Assembly: GCF_000003605.2 (NCBI RefSeq)
Contig: NW_003105964.1
Coordinates: 1-64,000 of the forward strand
DNA length: 64,000 bases
From: Saccoglossus kowalevskii
Lineage: Eukaryota; Hemichordata; Enteropneusta; Harrimaniidae
Reading direction: 5' to 3'
Position 1 is the stretch's first letter. Each line of letters begins with the position of its first letter. This document shows, piece after piece, positions 26,111 through 38,300 of this stretch. The notes under the pieces were generated by a model, which was not told the origin of the DNA, did not search any database, and was given only the letters and a program-made list of their open reading frames with translations. Made by a program: the position numbers and the translations under genes.

Positions 26111-27660
26111 TGTATGAATTTGTAATGTAGTTGGTCCAGTCATGTTGTGTAACAGAGGTAGAGATGCATGTATGAATTTGTAATGTAGTTGGTCCAGTCA
26201 TGTCTGTAACAGAGGTAGAGATGCATGTATGAATTTTTAATGTAGTTGGTCCAGTCATGTCTGGAACAGAGGTAGAGATGCATGTATGAATTTTGTAATG
26301 TAGTTGGTCCAGTCATGTCTGTAACAGAGGTAGAGATGCATGTATGAATTTTTAATGTAGTTGGTCCAGTCATGTCTGGAACAGAGGTAGAGATGCATGT
26401 ATGAATTTTTAATGTAGTTGGTCCAGTCATGTCTGGAACAGAGGTAGAGATGCATGTATGAATTTGTAATGTAGTTGGTCCAGTCATGTCTGTAACAGAG
26501 GTAGAGATGCATGTATGAATTTGTAATGTAGTTGGTCCAGTCATGTCTGGAACAGAGGTAGAGATGCATGTATGAATTTGTAATGTAGTTGGTCAAGTCA
26601 TGTCTGGAACAGAGGTAGAGCTGCATGTATGAATTGTTAATGTAATTAGTACAGTCATGTCTGGAACAGAGGTAGAGATGCATGTATGAATTTTTAATGT
26701 AGTTGGGTCAGTCATGTCTGGAACAGAGGTAGAGATGCATGTATGAATTTGTAATGTAAATTGGTCCAGTCATGTCTGTAACAGAGGTAGAGATGCATGT
26801 ATGAATTTTTAATGTAGTTGGTCCAGCCATGTCTGTAACAGAGGTAGAGATGCATGTATGAATTTTTAATGTAGTTGGTCCAGCCATGTCTGTAACAGAG
26901 GTAGAGATGCATGTATGAATTTTTAATGTAGTTGGTCCAGCCATGTCTGTAACAGAGGTAGAGATGCATGTATGAATTTTTAATGTAGTTGGTCCAGCCA
27001 TGTCTGTAACAGAGGTAGAGATGCATGTATGAATTTGTAATGTAGTTGGTCCAGCCATGTCTGTAACAGAGGTAGAGATGCATGTATGAATTTTTAATGT
27101 AGTTGGTCCAGCCATGTCTGTAACAGAGGTAGAGATGCATGTATGAATTTTTAATGTAGTTGGTCCAGCCATGTCTGTAACAGAGGTAGAGATGCATGTA
27201 TGAATTTTTAATGTAGTTGGTCCAGCCATGTCTGTAACAGAGGTAGAGATGCATGTATGAATTTTTAATGTAGTTGGTCCAGTCATGTCTGTAACAGAGG
27301 TAGAGATGCATGTATGAATTTGTAATGTAGTCTGGTCCAGTCATGTCTGGAACAGAGGTAAAGATACATGTATGAATTTGTAATGTAGTTGGTCCAGTCA
27401 TGTCTGGAACAGAGGTAGAGATGCATGTATGAATTGTTAATGTAGTTGGTCCAGTCATGTCTGTAACAGAGGTAGAGATGCATGTATGAATTTTTAATGT
27501 AGTTGGTCCAGTCATGTCTGTAACAGAGGTAGAGATGCATGTATGAATTTGTAATGTAGTTGGTCCAGTCATGTCTGGAACAGAGGTAGAGATGCATGTA
27601 TGAATTGTTAATGTAGTTGGTCCAGTCATGTCTGGAACTGAGGTAGAGATGCATGTATGA
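26110..27660. repeat. Mixed monomers around a CCAGCC run
   Basis: Satellite monomers with length changes at about 26,144 (CATGTTGTGTAAC), 26,292 (GAATTTTG), 26,757 (GTAAATTGG) and 27,331 (GTAGTCTGG). TAATTAGTACAG with its upstream GAGCTGCATG lies at about 26,620-26,655. No gene was seen. Confidence 0.7.
26805..27265. repeat. Run of eight CCAGCC + GTCTGTAAC monomers
   Basis: CCAGCCATG occurs in eight consecutive monomers from about 26,823 to 27,223, each followed by GTCTGTAAC. All have the TTTTT spacer except one TTTGT. They are otherwise indistinguishable by eye. This is a single monomer type amplified locally and recently. Shorter runs of the same type lie at about 8.16, 45.69 and 61.70 kb. 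Confidence 0.85.
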
Positions 27661-28000
27661 ATTTGTAATGTAGTTGGTCCAGTCATGTCTGTAACAGATG
27701 TAGAGATGCATGTATGAATATGTAATGTAGTTGGTCCAGTCATGTCTGTAACAGAGGTAGAGATGCTTGTATGAATTTTTAATGTAGTTGGTCCAGTCAT
27801 ATCTGGAACAGAGGTAGAGATTCATGTATGAATATGTAATGTAGTTGGTCCAGTCATGTCTGGAACAGAGGTAGAGATGCATGTATGAATTTTTAGTGTA
27901 GTTGGTCCAGTCATGTATGGAACAGAGGTAGAGATGCATGTATAAATTTTTAATGTAGTTGGGTCAGTCATGCCTGTAACAGAGGTAGAGATGCATGTAT
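27660..28000. repeat. Block T, second copy
   Basis: CATATCTGG at 27,798, with GCTTG before it and GATTCATG and GTATGGAAC after it. It aligns to 55,297 onward at a constant offset of 27,637, continuing through GTATAAATTTT and GGGTCAG with CATGCCTG to about 28,150. This copy and the 55.3 kb copy are therefore closest relatives. Confidence 0.85.
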
Positions 28001-29800
28001 GAATTTGTAATGTAGTTGGTCCAGTCATGTCTGGAACAGAGGTAGAGATGCATGTATGAATTTTTAATGTAGTTGGTCCAATCATGTCTGGAACAGAGGT
28101 AGAGATGCATGTATAAATTTGTAATGTAGTTGGTCCAGTCATGTCTGGAACAGAGGTAGAGATGCATGTATGAATTTTCAATGTAGTTGGTCCAGTCATG
28201 TCTGGAACAGATGTAGAGATGCATGTATGAATATGTAATGTAGTTGGTCCAGTCATGTCTGGAACAGAGGTAGAGATGCATGTATGAATTTTTAATGTAG
28301 TTGGTCCAGTCATGTCTGGAACAGAGGTAGAGATGCATGTATAATTTTTTAATGTAATTGGTCCAGTCATGTCTGGAACAGAGGTAGAGATGCATGTATG
28401 AATTTTTAGTGTAGTTGGTCCAGTCATGTCTGGAACAGAGGTAGAGATGCATGTATGAATTTTTAATGTAGTTGGTCCAGTCATGTCTGGAACAGAGGTA
28501 GAGATGCATGTATGAATTTGTAATGTAGTTGGTCCAATCATGTCTGGAACAGAGGTAGAGATGCATGTATGAATTTGTAATGTAGTTGGTCCAGTCATGT
28601 CTGGAACAGAGGTAGAGATGCATGTATGAATTTGTAATGTAGTTGGTCCAGTCATGTCTGGAACAGAGGTAGAGATGCATGTATGAATTTTTAATGTAGT
28701 TGGTCCAGTCATGTCTGGAACAGAGGTAGAGATGCATGTATGAATTTTTAATGTAGTTGGTGCAGTCATGTCTGGAACAGAGGTAGAGATGCATGTATGA
28801 ATTTTTAATGTAGTTGGTCCAGTCATGTCTGTAACAGAGGTAGAGATGCATGTATGAATTTTCAATGTAGTTGGTCCAGTCATGTCTGTAACAGAGGTAG
28901 AGATGCATGTATGAATTTTTAATGTAGTTGGTCCAGTCATGTCAGGAACAGAGGTAGAGATGCATGTATGAATATGTAATGTAGTTGGTCCAGTCATGTC
29001 TGGAACAGAGGTAGAGATGCATGTATGAATTTTTAATGTAGTTGGTCCAGTCATGTCTGGAACAGAGGTAGAGATGCATGTATGAATTTTTAATGTAGTT
29101 GGTCCAGTCATGTCTGTAACAGAGGTAGAGATGCATGTATGAATTTTTTATGTAGTTGGGTCAGTCATGTCTGTAACAGAGGTAGAGATGCATGTATGAA
29201 TTTGTAATGTAGTTGGTCCAGTCATGTCTGTAACAGATGTAGAGATGCATGTATGAATATGTAATGTAGTTGGTCCAGTCATGTCTGTAACAGAGGTAGA
29301 GATGCTTGTATGAATTTTTAATGTAGTTGGTCCAGTCATGTCTGGAACAGAGGTAGAGATGCATGTATGAATATGTAATGTAGTTGGTCCAGTCATGTCT
29401 GGAACAGAGGTAGAGATGCATGTATGAATTTTTAATGTAGTTGGTGCAGTCATGTCTGGAACGGAGGAAGAGATGCATGTATGAATTTTTAATGTAGTTG
29501 GTCCAGTCATGTCTGGAACAGATGTAGAGATGCATGTATGAATTTGTAATGTAGTTGGTCCAGTCATGTCTGGAACAGAGGTAGAGATGCATGTATGAAT
29601 TTACAATGTAGTTGGTCCAGTCATGTCTGGAACAGATGTAGAGATGCCTGTATGAATATGTAATGTAGTTGGTCCAGTCATGTCTGGAACAGAGGTAGAG
29701 ATGCATGTATGAATTTTTAATGTAGTTGGTGCAGTCATGTCTGCAACAGAGGTAGAGATGCATGTATAATTGTTTAATGTAATTGGTCCAGTCATGTCTG
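28000..29800. repeat. Mixed satellite stretch
   Basis: Ordinary monomers. Markers include CCAATC with GTATAAATTTG at about 28,079-28,113, GTATAATTTTTT at 28,340, a TTTTTATGTAG spacer at about 29,147 and GGAACGGAGGAAGAG at about 29,459. No gene or unique sequence was seen. Confidence 0.7.
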
Positions 29801-30355
29801 GAACAGAGGTAGAGATGCATGTATGAATTGTTAATGTAATTCGTACGGTCATGTCTGGAACAGAGGTAGAGATGCATGTATGAATTTTTAATGTAGTTGG
29901 TCCAGTCATGTCTGAAACAGAGGTAGAGATGCATGTATGATTTTTTAATGTAGTTGGTGCAGTCATGTCTGGAACAGAGGTAGAGATACATGTATGAATT
30001 TGTAATGTAGTTGGTCCAGTCATGTTTTGAACAGAGGTAGAGATGCATGTATGAATTTGTAATGTAGTTGGTCCAGTCATGTCTGGAACAGAGGTAGAGA
30101 TGCATGTATGAATTTGTAATGTATTTTGGCCCAGTCATGTCTGGAACAGATGTAGAGATGCATGTATGAATTTGTAATGTAGTTGGTCCAGTCATGTCTG
30201 GAACAGAGGTAGAGATGCATGTATGAATTTTCAATGTAGTTGGTCCAGTCATGTCTGGAACAGAGGTAGAGATGCATGTATGAATTTTTAATGTAGTTGG
30301 TCCAGTCATGTCTGTAACAGAGGTAGAGATGAATGTATGAATTTTCAATGTAGTT
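29800..30355. repeat. Segment duplicate G, copy 1
   Basis: GTACGG (29,843), GATACATG (29,985) and GTTTTGAAC (30,024) match 49,574-50,130 at an offset of 19,774, and GGCCCAG (30,128) matches at 19,773. From GTTTTGAAC onward it also matches 48,145-48,540 at 18,120-18,121. One extra base occurs here in GTATTTTGGCCC. Confidence 0.85.
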
Positions 30356-31387
30356 GGTCAAGTCATGTCTGTAACAGAGGTAGAGATGCATGTATGAATT
30401 TGTAATGTAGTTGGTCCAGTCATGTCTGGAACAGAGGTAGAGATGCATGTATGAATTTTTAATGTAATTGGTCCAGTTATGTCTGGAACAGAGGTAGAGA
30501 TGCATGTATGAATTTGTAATGTAGTTGGTCCAGTCATGTCTGTAACAGAGGTAGAGATGCATGTATGAATTTTTAATGTAGTTGGTCCAGTCATGTCTGG
30601 AACAGAGGTAGAGATGCATGTATGAATTTTAAATGTAGTTGGTCCAGTCATGTCTGGAACAGAGGTAGAGATGCATGTATGAATTTTTAATGTAGTTGGT
30701 CCAGCCATGCCCTGTAACAGAGGTAGAGATGCATGTATGAATTTTTAATGTAGTTGGTCCAGTCATGTCTGGAACAGAGGTAGAGATGCATGTATGAATT
30801 TGTAATGTAGTTGGTCCAGTCATGTCTGGAACAGAGGTAGAGATGCATGTATGAATTTGTAATGTAGTTGGTCCAGTCATGTCTGGAACAGAGGTAGAGA
30901 TGCATGTATGAATTTTTAATGTAGTTGGTCCAGTCATGTCTGGAACAGAGGTAGAGATGCTTGTATGAATTTTTAATGTAGTTGGTCCAATCATGTCTGG
31001 AACAGAGGTAGAGATGCATGTATAAATTTGTAATGTAGTTGGTCCAGTCATGTCTGGAACAGAGGTAGAGATGCATGTATGAATTTTCAATGTAGTTGGT
31101 CCAGTCATGTCTGGAACAGAAGTAGAGATGCATGTAAGAATTTGTAATGTAATTGGTCCAGTCATGTTTGGAACAGAGGTAGAGATGCTTGTATGAATTT
31201 GTAATGTAGTTGGTCCAGTCATGTCTGGTACAGAGGTAGAGATGCATGTATGAATTTTGTAATGTACTTGGTCCAGTCATGTCTGTAACAGAGGTAGAGA
31301 TGCATGTATGAATTTTGTAATGTAGTTGGTCCAGTCATGTCTGTAACAGAGGTAGAGATGCATGTATGAATTTTTAATGTAGTTGGT
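30355..31387. repeat. Mixed satellite stretch
   Basis: Ordinary monomers plus a partial relative of segment A (GTAATTGGTCCAGTTATG at about 30,465, GAATTTTAAATG at 30,624, CCAGCCATGCCCTG at 30,701). One-base insertions occur at about 30,709, 31,258 and 31,315. No gene was seen. Confidence 0.7.
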
Positions 31388-32142
31388 CCAGTCATGTCTG
31401 GAACAGAGGTAGAGATGCATGTATGAATTTTTAATGTAGTTGGTCCAATCATGTCTGGAACAGAGGTAGAGATGCATGTATGAATTTTTAATGTAGTTGG
31501 TCCAGTCATGTCTGGAACAGAGGTAGAGATGCATGTATGAATTTTTAATGTAGTTGGTCCAATCATGTCTGGAACAGAGGTAGAGATGCATGTATAAATT
31601 TGTAATGTAGTTGGTCCAGTCATGTCTGGAACAGAGGTAGAGATGCATGTATGAATTTTCAATGTAGTTGGTCCAGTCATGTCTGGAACAGAGGTAGAGA
31701 TGCATGTAAGAATATGTAATGTAGTTGGTCCAGTCATGTTTTGAACAGAGGTAGAGATGCATGTATGAATTTGTAATGTAGTTGGTCCAGTCATGTCTGG
31801 AACAGATGTAGAGATGCATGTATGAATTTGTAATGTAGTTGGTCCAGTCATGTCTGGAACAGAGGTAGAGATGCATGTATGAATTTTCAATGTAGTTGGT
31901 CCAGTCATGTCTGGAACAGATGTAGAGATGCATGTATGAATTTTTAATGTAGTTGGTCCAGTCATGTCTGTAACAGAGGTAGAGATGCATGTATGAATTT
32001 GTAATGTAGTTGGTCCAATCATGTCTGGAACAGAGGTAGAGATGCATGTATGAATTTTTAATGTAGTTGGTGCAGTCATGTCTGGAACAGAGGTAGAGTT
32101 GAATGTATGAATATTCAATGTAGTTGGTCCAGTCATGTCTGT
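31387..32142. repeat. Segment duplicate, partner of 5,725-6,480
   Basis: Collinear with 5,725-6,480 at an offset of 25,662 (CCAATC 31,445 and 31,559, GTAAGAATATG 31,706, GTTTTGAAC 31,738, GTTGAATG 32,098). After about 32,142 the two diverge into different monomer orders. Confidence 0.85.
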
Positions 32143-32519
32143 AACAGAGGTAGAGATGCATGTATGAATTTTCAATGTAGTTGGTCCAGTCATGTCTGTA
32201 ACAGAGGTAGAGATGCATGTATGAATTTTTAATGTAGTTGGTCCAGTCATGTCAGGAACAGAGGTAGAGATGCATGTATGAATTTTTAATGTAGTTGGTC
32301 AAGTCATGTCTGAAACGGAGGAAGAGATGCATGTATGAATTTTTAATGTAGTTGGGTCAGTCATGTCTGGAACAGAGGTAGAGATGCATGTATGAATTTG
32401 TAATGTAGTTGGTCCAGTCATGTCTGGAACAGAGGTAGAGATGCATGTATGAATTTGTAATGTAGTTGGTCCAGTCATGTCTGGAACAGAGGTAGAGATG
32501 CATGTATGAATTTGTAATG

Positions 32520-33060
32520 TAGTTGGTCAAGTCATGTCTGGAACAGAGGTAGAGATGCATGTATGAATTTTTAATGTAGTTGGTGCAGTCATGTCTGGAA
32601 CAGATGTAGAGATGCATGTATGAATTTTTAATGTAGTTGGTCCAGTCATGTCTGGAACAGAGGTAGAGCTGCATGTATGAATTGTTAATGTAATTAGTAC
32701 AGTCATGTCTGGAACAGAGGTAGAGATGCATGTATGAATTTTTAATGTAGTTGGTCCAGTCATGTCTGGAACAGAGGTAGAGATGCATGTATGAATTTTT
32801 AATGTAGTTGGTCCAGTCATGTCTGGAACAGAGGTAGAGATGCATGTATGAATTTGTAATGTAGTTGGTCCAGTCATGTCTGTAACAGAGGTAGAGATGC
32901 ATGTATGAATTTGTAATGTAGTTGGTCCAGTCATGTCTGGAACAGAGGTAGAGATGCATGTATGAATTTGTAATGTAGTTGGTCAAGTCATGTCTGGAAC
33001 AGAGGTAGAGCTGCATGTATGAATTGTTAATGTAATTAGTACAGTCATGTCTGGAACAGA
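32520..33060. repeat. TAATTAGTACAG block, nested copies
   Basis: The pair GAGCTGCATG then GAATTGTTAATGTAATTAGTACAG-type monomers occurs at about 32,668-32,700 and 33,010-33,042, and again at 33,409 inside segment A copy 2. Three copies within 750 bp mark repeated local duplication at the left edge of segment A. Confidence 0.8.
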
Positions 33061-34925
33061 GGTAGAGATGCATGTATGAATTTTTAATGTAGTTGGGTCA
33101 GTCATGTCTGGAACAGAGGTAGAGATGCATGTATGAATTTGTAATGTAGTTGGTCCAGTCATGTCTGTAACAGAGGTAGAGATGCATGTATGAATTTGTA
33201 ATGTAGTTGGTCCAGTCATGTCTGGAACAGAGGTAGAGATGCATGTATGAATTTGTAATGTAGTTGGTCAAGTCATGTCTGGAACAGAGGTAGAGATGCA
33301 TGTATGAATTTTTAATGTAGTTGGTGCAGTCATGTCTGGAACAGATGTAGAGATGCATGTATGAATTTTTAATGTAGTTGGTCCAGTCATGTCTGGAACA
33401 GAGGTAGAGCTGCATGTATGAATTGTTAATGTAATTAGTACAGTCATGTCTGGAACAGAGGTAGAGATGCATGTATGAATTTTTAATGTAGTTGGTCCAG
33501 TCATGTCTGGAACAGAGGTAGAGATGCATGTATGAATTTTTAATGTAGTTGGTCCAGTCATGTCTGGAACAGAGGTAGAGATGCATGTATGAATTTGTAA
33601 TGTAGTTGGTCCAGTCATGTCTGTAACAGAGGTAGAGATGCATGTATGAATATGTAATGTAGTTGGTCCAGTTATGTCTGGAACAGAGGTAGAGATGCAT
33701 GTATGAATTTTTAATGTAGTTGGTCCAGTCATGTCTGGAACAGAGGTAGAGATGCATGTATGAATTTTTAATGTAGTTGGTCCAGTCATGTCTGGAACAG
33801 AGGTAGAGATGCATGTATGAATTTGTAATGTAGTTGGTCCAGTCATGTCTGTAACAGAGGTAGAGATGAATGTATGAATTTTCAATGTAGTTGGTCAAGT
33901 CATGTCTGTAACAGAGGTAGAGATGCATGTACGAATATGTAATGTAGTTGGTCCAGCCATGTCTGTAACAGAGGTAGAGATGCATGTATGAATTTGTAAT
34001 GTAGTTGGTCCAATCATGTCTGGAACAGAGGAAAAGATGCATGTATGAATTTGTAATGTAGTTGGTCCAGTCATGTCAGGAACAGAGGTAGAGATGCATG
34101 TATGAATTTTTAATGTAGTTGGTCCAATCATGTCTGGAACAGAGGTAGAGATGCATGTATGAATTTGTAATGTAGTTGGTGCAGTCATGTCTGGAACAGA
34201 GGTAGAGATGCATGTATGAATTTTTAATGTAGTTAGTCCAGTCATGTCTGTAACAGAGGTAGAGATGCATGTATGAATTTTTAATGTAGTTGGTGCAGTC
34301 ATGTCTGGAACGGAGGAAGAGATGCATGTATGAATTTTTAATGTAGTTGGTCCAGTCATGTCTGTAACAGAGGTAGAGATGCATGTATGAATTTGTAATG
34401 TAGTTGGTCCAGTCATGTCTGGAACAGAGGTAGAGATGCATGTATGAATTTTTAATGTAATTGGTCCAGTCATGTCTGGAACAGAGGTAGAGATGCATGT
34501 ATGAATTTTTAATGTAATTGCTCCAGTCATGTCTGGAACAGAGGTAAAGATGCATGTATGAATTTTTAATATAGTTGGTCCAATCATGTCTGGAACAGAG
34601 GTAGAGATGCATGTATGAATTTGTAATGTAGTTGGTCCAGTCATGTCTGGAACAGAGGTAGAGATGCATGTATGAATTTTTAATGTAATTGGTCCAGTTA
34701 TGTCTGGAACAGAGGTAGAGATGCATGTATGAATTTGTAATGTAGTTGGTCCAGTCATGTCTGTAACAGAGGTAGAGATGCATGTATGAATTTTTAATGT
34801 AGTTGGTCCAGTCATGTCTGGAACAGAGGTAGAGATGCATGTATGAATTTTAAATGTAGTTGGTCCAGTCATGTCTGGAACAGAGGTAGAGATGCATGTA
34901 TGAATTTTTAATGTAGTTGGTCCAG
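33060..34925. repeat. Segment duplicate A, copy 2
   Basis: Aligns without a gap to 50,322-52,187 at an offset of 17,262. A minus-frame stretch of 205 codons (33,268-33,885) is identical in translation to 50,530-51,147, and the 314-codon stretch at 33,098 differs by one residue. That difference comes from GAGGAAAAG near 34,030. It also aligns to copy 1 (offset 11,749), and part of it (34,080-34,900) aligns to 45,870-46,690 (offset 11,790). The left break is a TAATTAGTACAG monomer and the right break is a GTCAGAAAC monomer. Confidence 0.9.
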
Positions 34926-37900
34926 TCATGTCAGAAACAGAGGTAGAGATGCATGTATGAATTTTTAATGTAGTTGGTCCAGTCATGTCTGGAACAGAGG
35001 TAGAGATGCATGTGTGAATTTGTAATGTAGTTGGTCCAGTCATGTCAGGAACAGAGGTAGAGATGCATGTATGAATTTGTAATGTAGTTGGTCCAGTCAT
35101 GTCAGGAACAGAGGTAGAGATGCATGTATGAATTTGTAATGTAGTTGGTCCAGTCATGTCTGTAACAGAGGTAGAGATGCATGTATGAATTTTTAATGTA
35201 GTTGGTCCAGTCATGTCTGGAACAGAGGTAGAGATGCATGTATGAATTTGTAATGTAGTTGGTCCAGTCATGTCTGGAACAGAGGTAGAGATGCATGTAT
35301 GAATTTGTAATGTAGTTGGTCCAGTCTTGTCTGGAACAGAGGTAGAGATGCATGTATGAATTTGTAATGTAGTTGGTCCAGTCATGTCTGGAACAGAGGT
35401 AGAGATGCATGTATGAATTTTTAATGTAGTTGGTCCAGTCATGTCTGGAACAGAGGTAGAGATACATGTATGAATTTGTAATGTAGTTGGTCCAGTCATG
35501 TCAGGAACAGAGGTAGAGATGCATGTATGAATTTGTAATGTAGTTGGTCCAGTCATGTCTGGAACAGAGGTAGAGATGCATGTATGAATTTGTAATGTAG
35601 TTGGTCCAGTCATGTCTGTAACAGAGGTAGAGATGCATGTATGAATTTTTAATGTAGTTGGTCCAGTCATGTCTGGAACAGAGGTAGAGATGCATGTATG
35701 AATTTGTAATGTAGTTGGTCCAGTCATGTCTGGAACAGAGGTAGAGATGCATGTATGAATTTGTAATGTAGTTGGTCCAGTCTTGTCTGGAACAGAGGTA
35801 GAGATGCATGTATGAATTTGTAATGTAGTTGGTCCAGTCATGTCTGGAACAGAGGTAGAGATGCATGTATGAATTTTTAATGTAGTTGGTCCAGTCATGT
35901 CTGGAACAGAGGTAGAGATGCATGTATGAATTTGTAATGTAGTTGGTCCAGTCATGTCAGGAACAGAGGTAGAGATGCATGTATGAATTTTTAATGTAGT
36001 TGGTCCAGTCATGTCTGGAACAGAGGTAGAGATGCATGTATGAATTTGTAATGTAGTTGGTCCAGTCATGTCAGGAACAGAGGTAGAGATGCATGTATGA
36101 ATTTTTAATGTAGTTGGTCCAGTCATGTCTGGAACAGAGGTAGAGATGCATGTATGAATTTTTAATGTAGTTGGTCCAGTCATGTCTGGAACAGAGGTAG
36201 AGATGCATGTATGAATTTTTAATGTAGTTGGTGCAGTCATGTCAGGAACAGAGGTAGAGATGCATGTATGAATTTTTAATGTAGTTGGTCCAGTCATGTC
36301 AGAAACAGAGGTAGAGATGCATGTATGAATTTTTAATGTAGTTGGTCCAGTCATGTCTGGAACAGAGGTAGAGATGCATGTGTGAATTTGTAATGTAGTT
36401 GGTCCAGTCATGTCAGGAACAGAGGTAGAGATGCATGTATGAATTTGTAATGTAGTTGGTCCAGTCATGTCAGGAACAGAGGTAGAGATGCATGTATGAA
36501 TTTTTAATGTAGTTGGTCCAGTCATATCTGGAACAGAGGTAGAGATGCATGTATGAATTTGTAATGTAGTTGGTCCAGTCATGTCAGGAACAGAAGTAGA
36601 GATGCATGTATGAATTTGTAATGTAGTTGGTCCAGTCATGTCTGGAACAGAGGTAGAGATGCATGTATGAATTTGTAATGTAGTTGGTCCAGTCATGTCT
36701 GGAACAGAGGTAGAGATGCATGTATGAATTTTTAATGTAGTTGGTCCAGTCATGTCTGGAACAGAGGTAGAGATGCATGTGTGAATTTGTAATGTAGTTG
36801 GTCCAGTCATGTCAGGAACAGAGGTAGAGATGCATGTATGAATTTTTAATGTAGTTGGTCCAGTCATGTCTGGAACAGAGGTAGAGATGCATGTATGAAT
36901 TTGTAATGTAGTTGGTCCAGTCATGTCAGGAACAGAGGTAGAGATGCATGTATGAATTTTTAATGTAGTTGGTCCAGTCATGTCAGGAACAGAGGTAGAG
37001 ATGCATGTATGAATTTTTAATGTAGTTGGTCCAGTCATGTCTGGAACAGAGGTAGAGATGCATGTATGAATTTGTAATGTAGTTGGTCCAGTCATGTCAG
37101 GAACAGAGGTAGAGATGCATGTATGAATTTTTAATGTAGTTGGTCTCGTCATGTCTGGAACAGAGGTAGAGATGCATGTATGAATTTGTAATGTAGTTGG
37201 TCCAGTCATGTCAGGAACAGAGGTAGAGATGCATGTATGAATTTGTAATGTAGTTGGTCCAGTCATGTCTGGAACAGAGGTAGAGATGCATGTATGAATT
37301 TGTAATGTAGTTGGTCCAGTCATGTCTGTAACAGAGGTAGAGATGCATGTATGAATTTTTAATGTAGTTGGTCCAGTCATGTCAGGAACAGAGGTAGAGA
37401 TGCATGTATGAATTTGTAATGTAGTTGGTCCAGTCATGTCTGGAACAGAGGTAGAGATGCATGTATGAATTTGTAATGTAGTTGGTCCAGTCTTGTCTGG
37501 AACAGAGGTAGAGATGCATGTATGAATTTGTAATGTAGTTGGTCCAGTCATGTCTGGAACAGAGGTAGAGATGCATGTATGAATTTTTAATGTAGTTGGT
37601 CCAGTCATGTCTGGAACAGAGGTAGAGATGCATGTATGAATTTGTAATGTAGTTGGTCCAGTCATGTCAGGAACAGAGGTAGAGATGCATGTATGAATTT
37701 TTAATGTAGTTGGTCCAGTCATGTCTGGAACAGAGGTAGAGATGCATGTATGAATTTGTAATGTAGTTGGTCCAGTCATGTCAGGAACAGAGGTAGAGAT
37801 GCATGTATGAATTTTTAATGTAGTTGGTCCAGTCATGTCTGGAACAGAGGTAGAGATGCATGTATGAATTTTTAATGTAGTTGGTCCAGTCATGTCTGGA

Positions 37901-38300
37901 ACAGAGGTAGAGATGCATGTATGAATTTTTAATGTAGTTGGTGCAGTCATGTCAGGAACAGAGGTAGAGATGCATGTATGAATTTTTAATGTAGTTGGTC
38001 CAGTCATGTCAGAAACAGAGGTAGAGATGCATGTATGAATTTGTAATGTAGTTGGTCCAGTCATGTCAGGAACAGAGGTAGAGATGCATGTATGAATTTT
38101 TAATGTAGTTGGTCCAGTCATGTCTGGAACAGAGGTAGAGATGCATGTATGAATTTGTAATGTAGTTGGTCCAGTCATGTCAGGAACAGAGGTAGAGATG
38201 CATGTATGAATTTTTAATGTAGTTGGTCTCGTCATGTCTGGAACAGAGGTAGAGATGCATGTATGAATTTGTAATGTAGTTGGTCCAGTCATGTCAGGAA
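34925..38300. repeat. GTCAGGAAC-rich domain, second occurrence
   Basis: Shares monomer order with 22,890-26,110. AGAAGTAG (36,592) is 11,351 bp from its partner at 25,241, and TGGTCTCGTC (37,144) is 11,123 bp from 26,021. The difference is exactly 228 bp, a four-monomer length change between them. TCTCG recurs at 38,227, 19 monomers later. The longest minus-strand open frame of the window (33,895-38,787, 1,630 codons) covers this domain and is purely 19-residue repeats. Confidence 0.8.
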
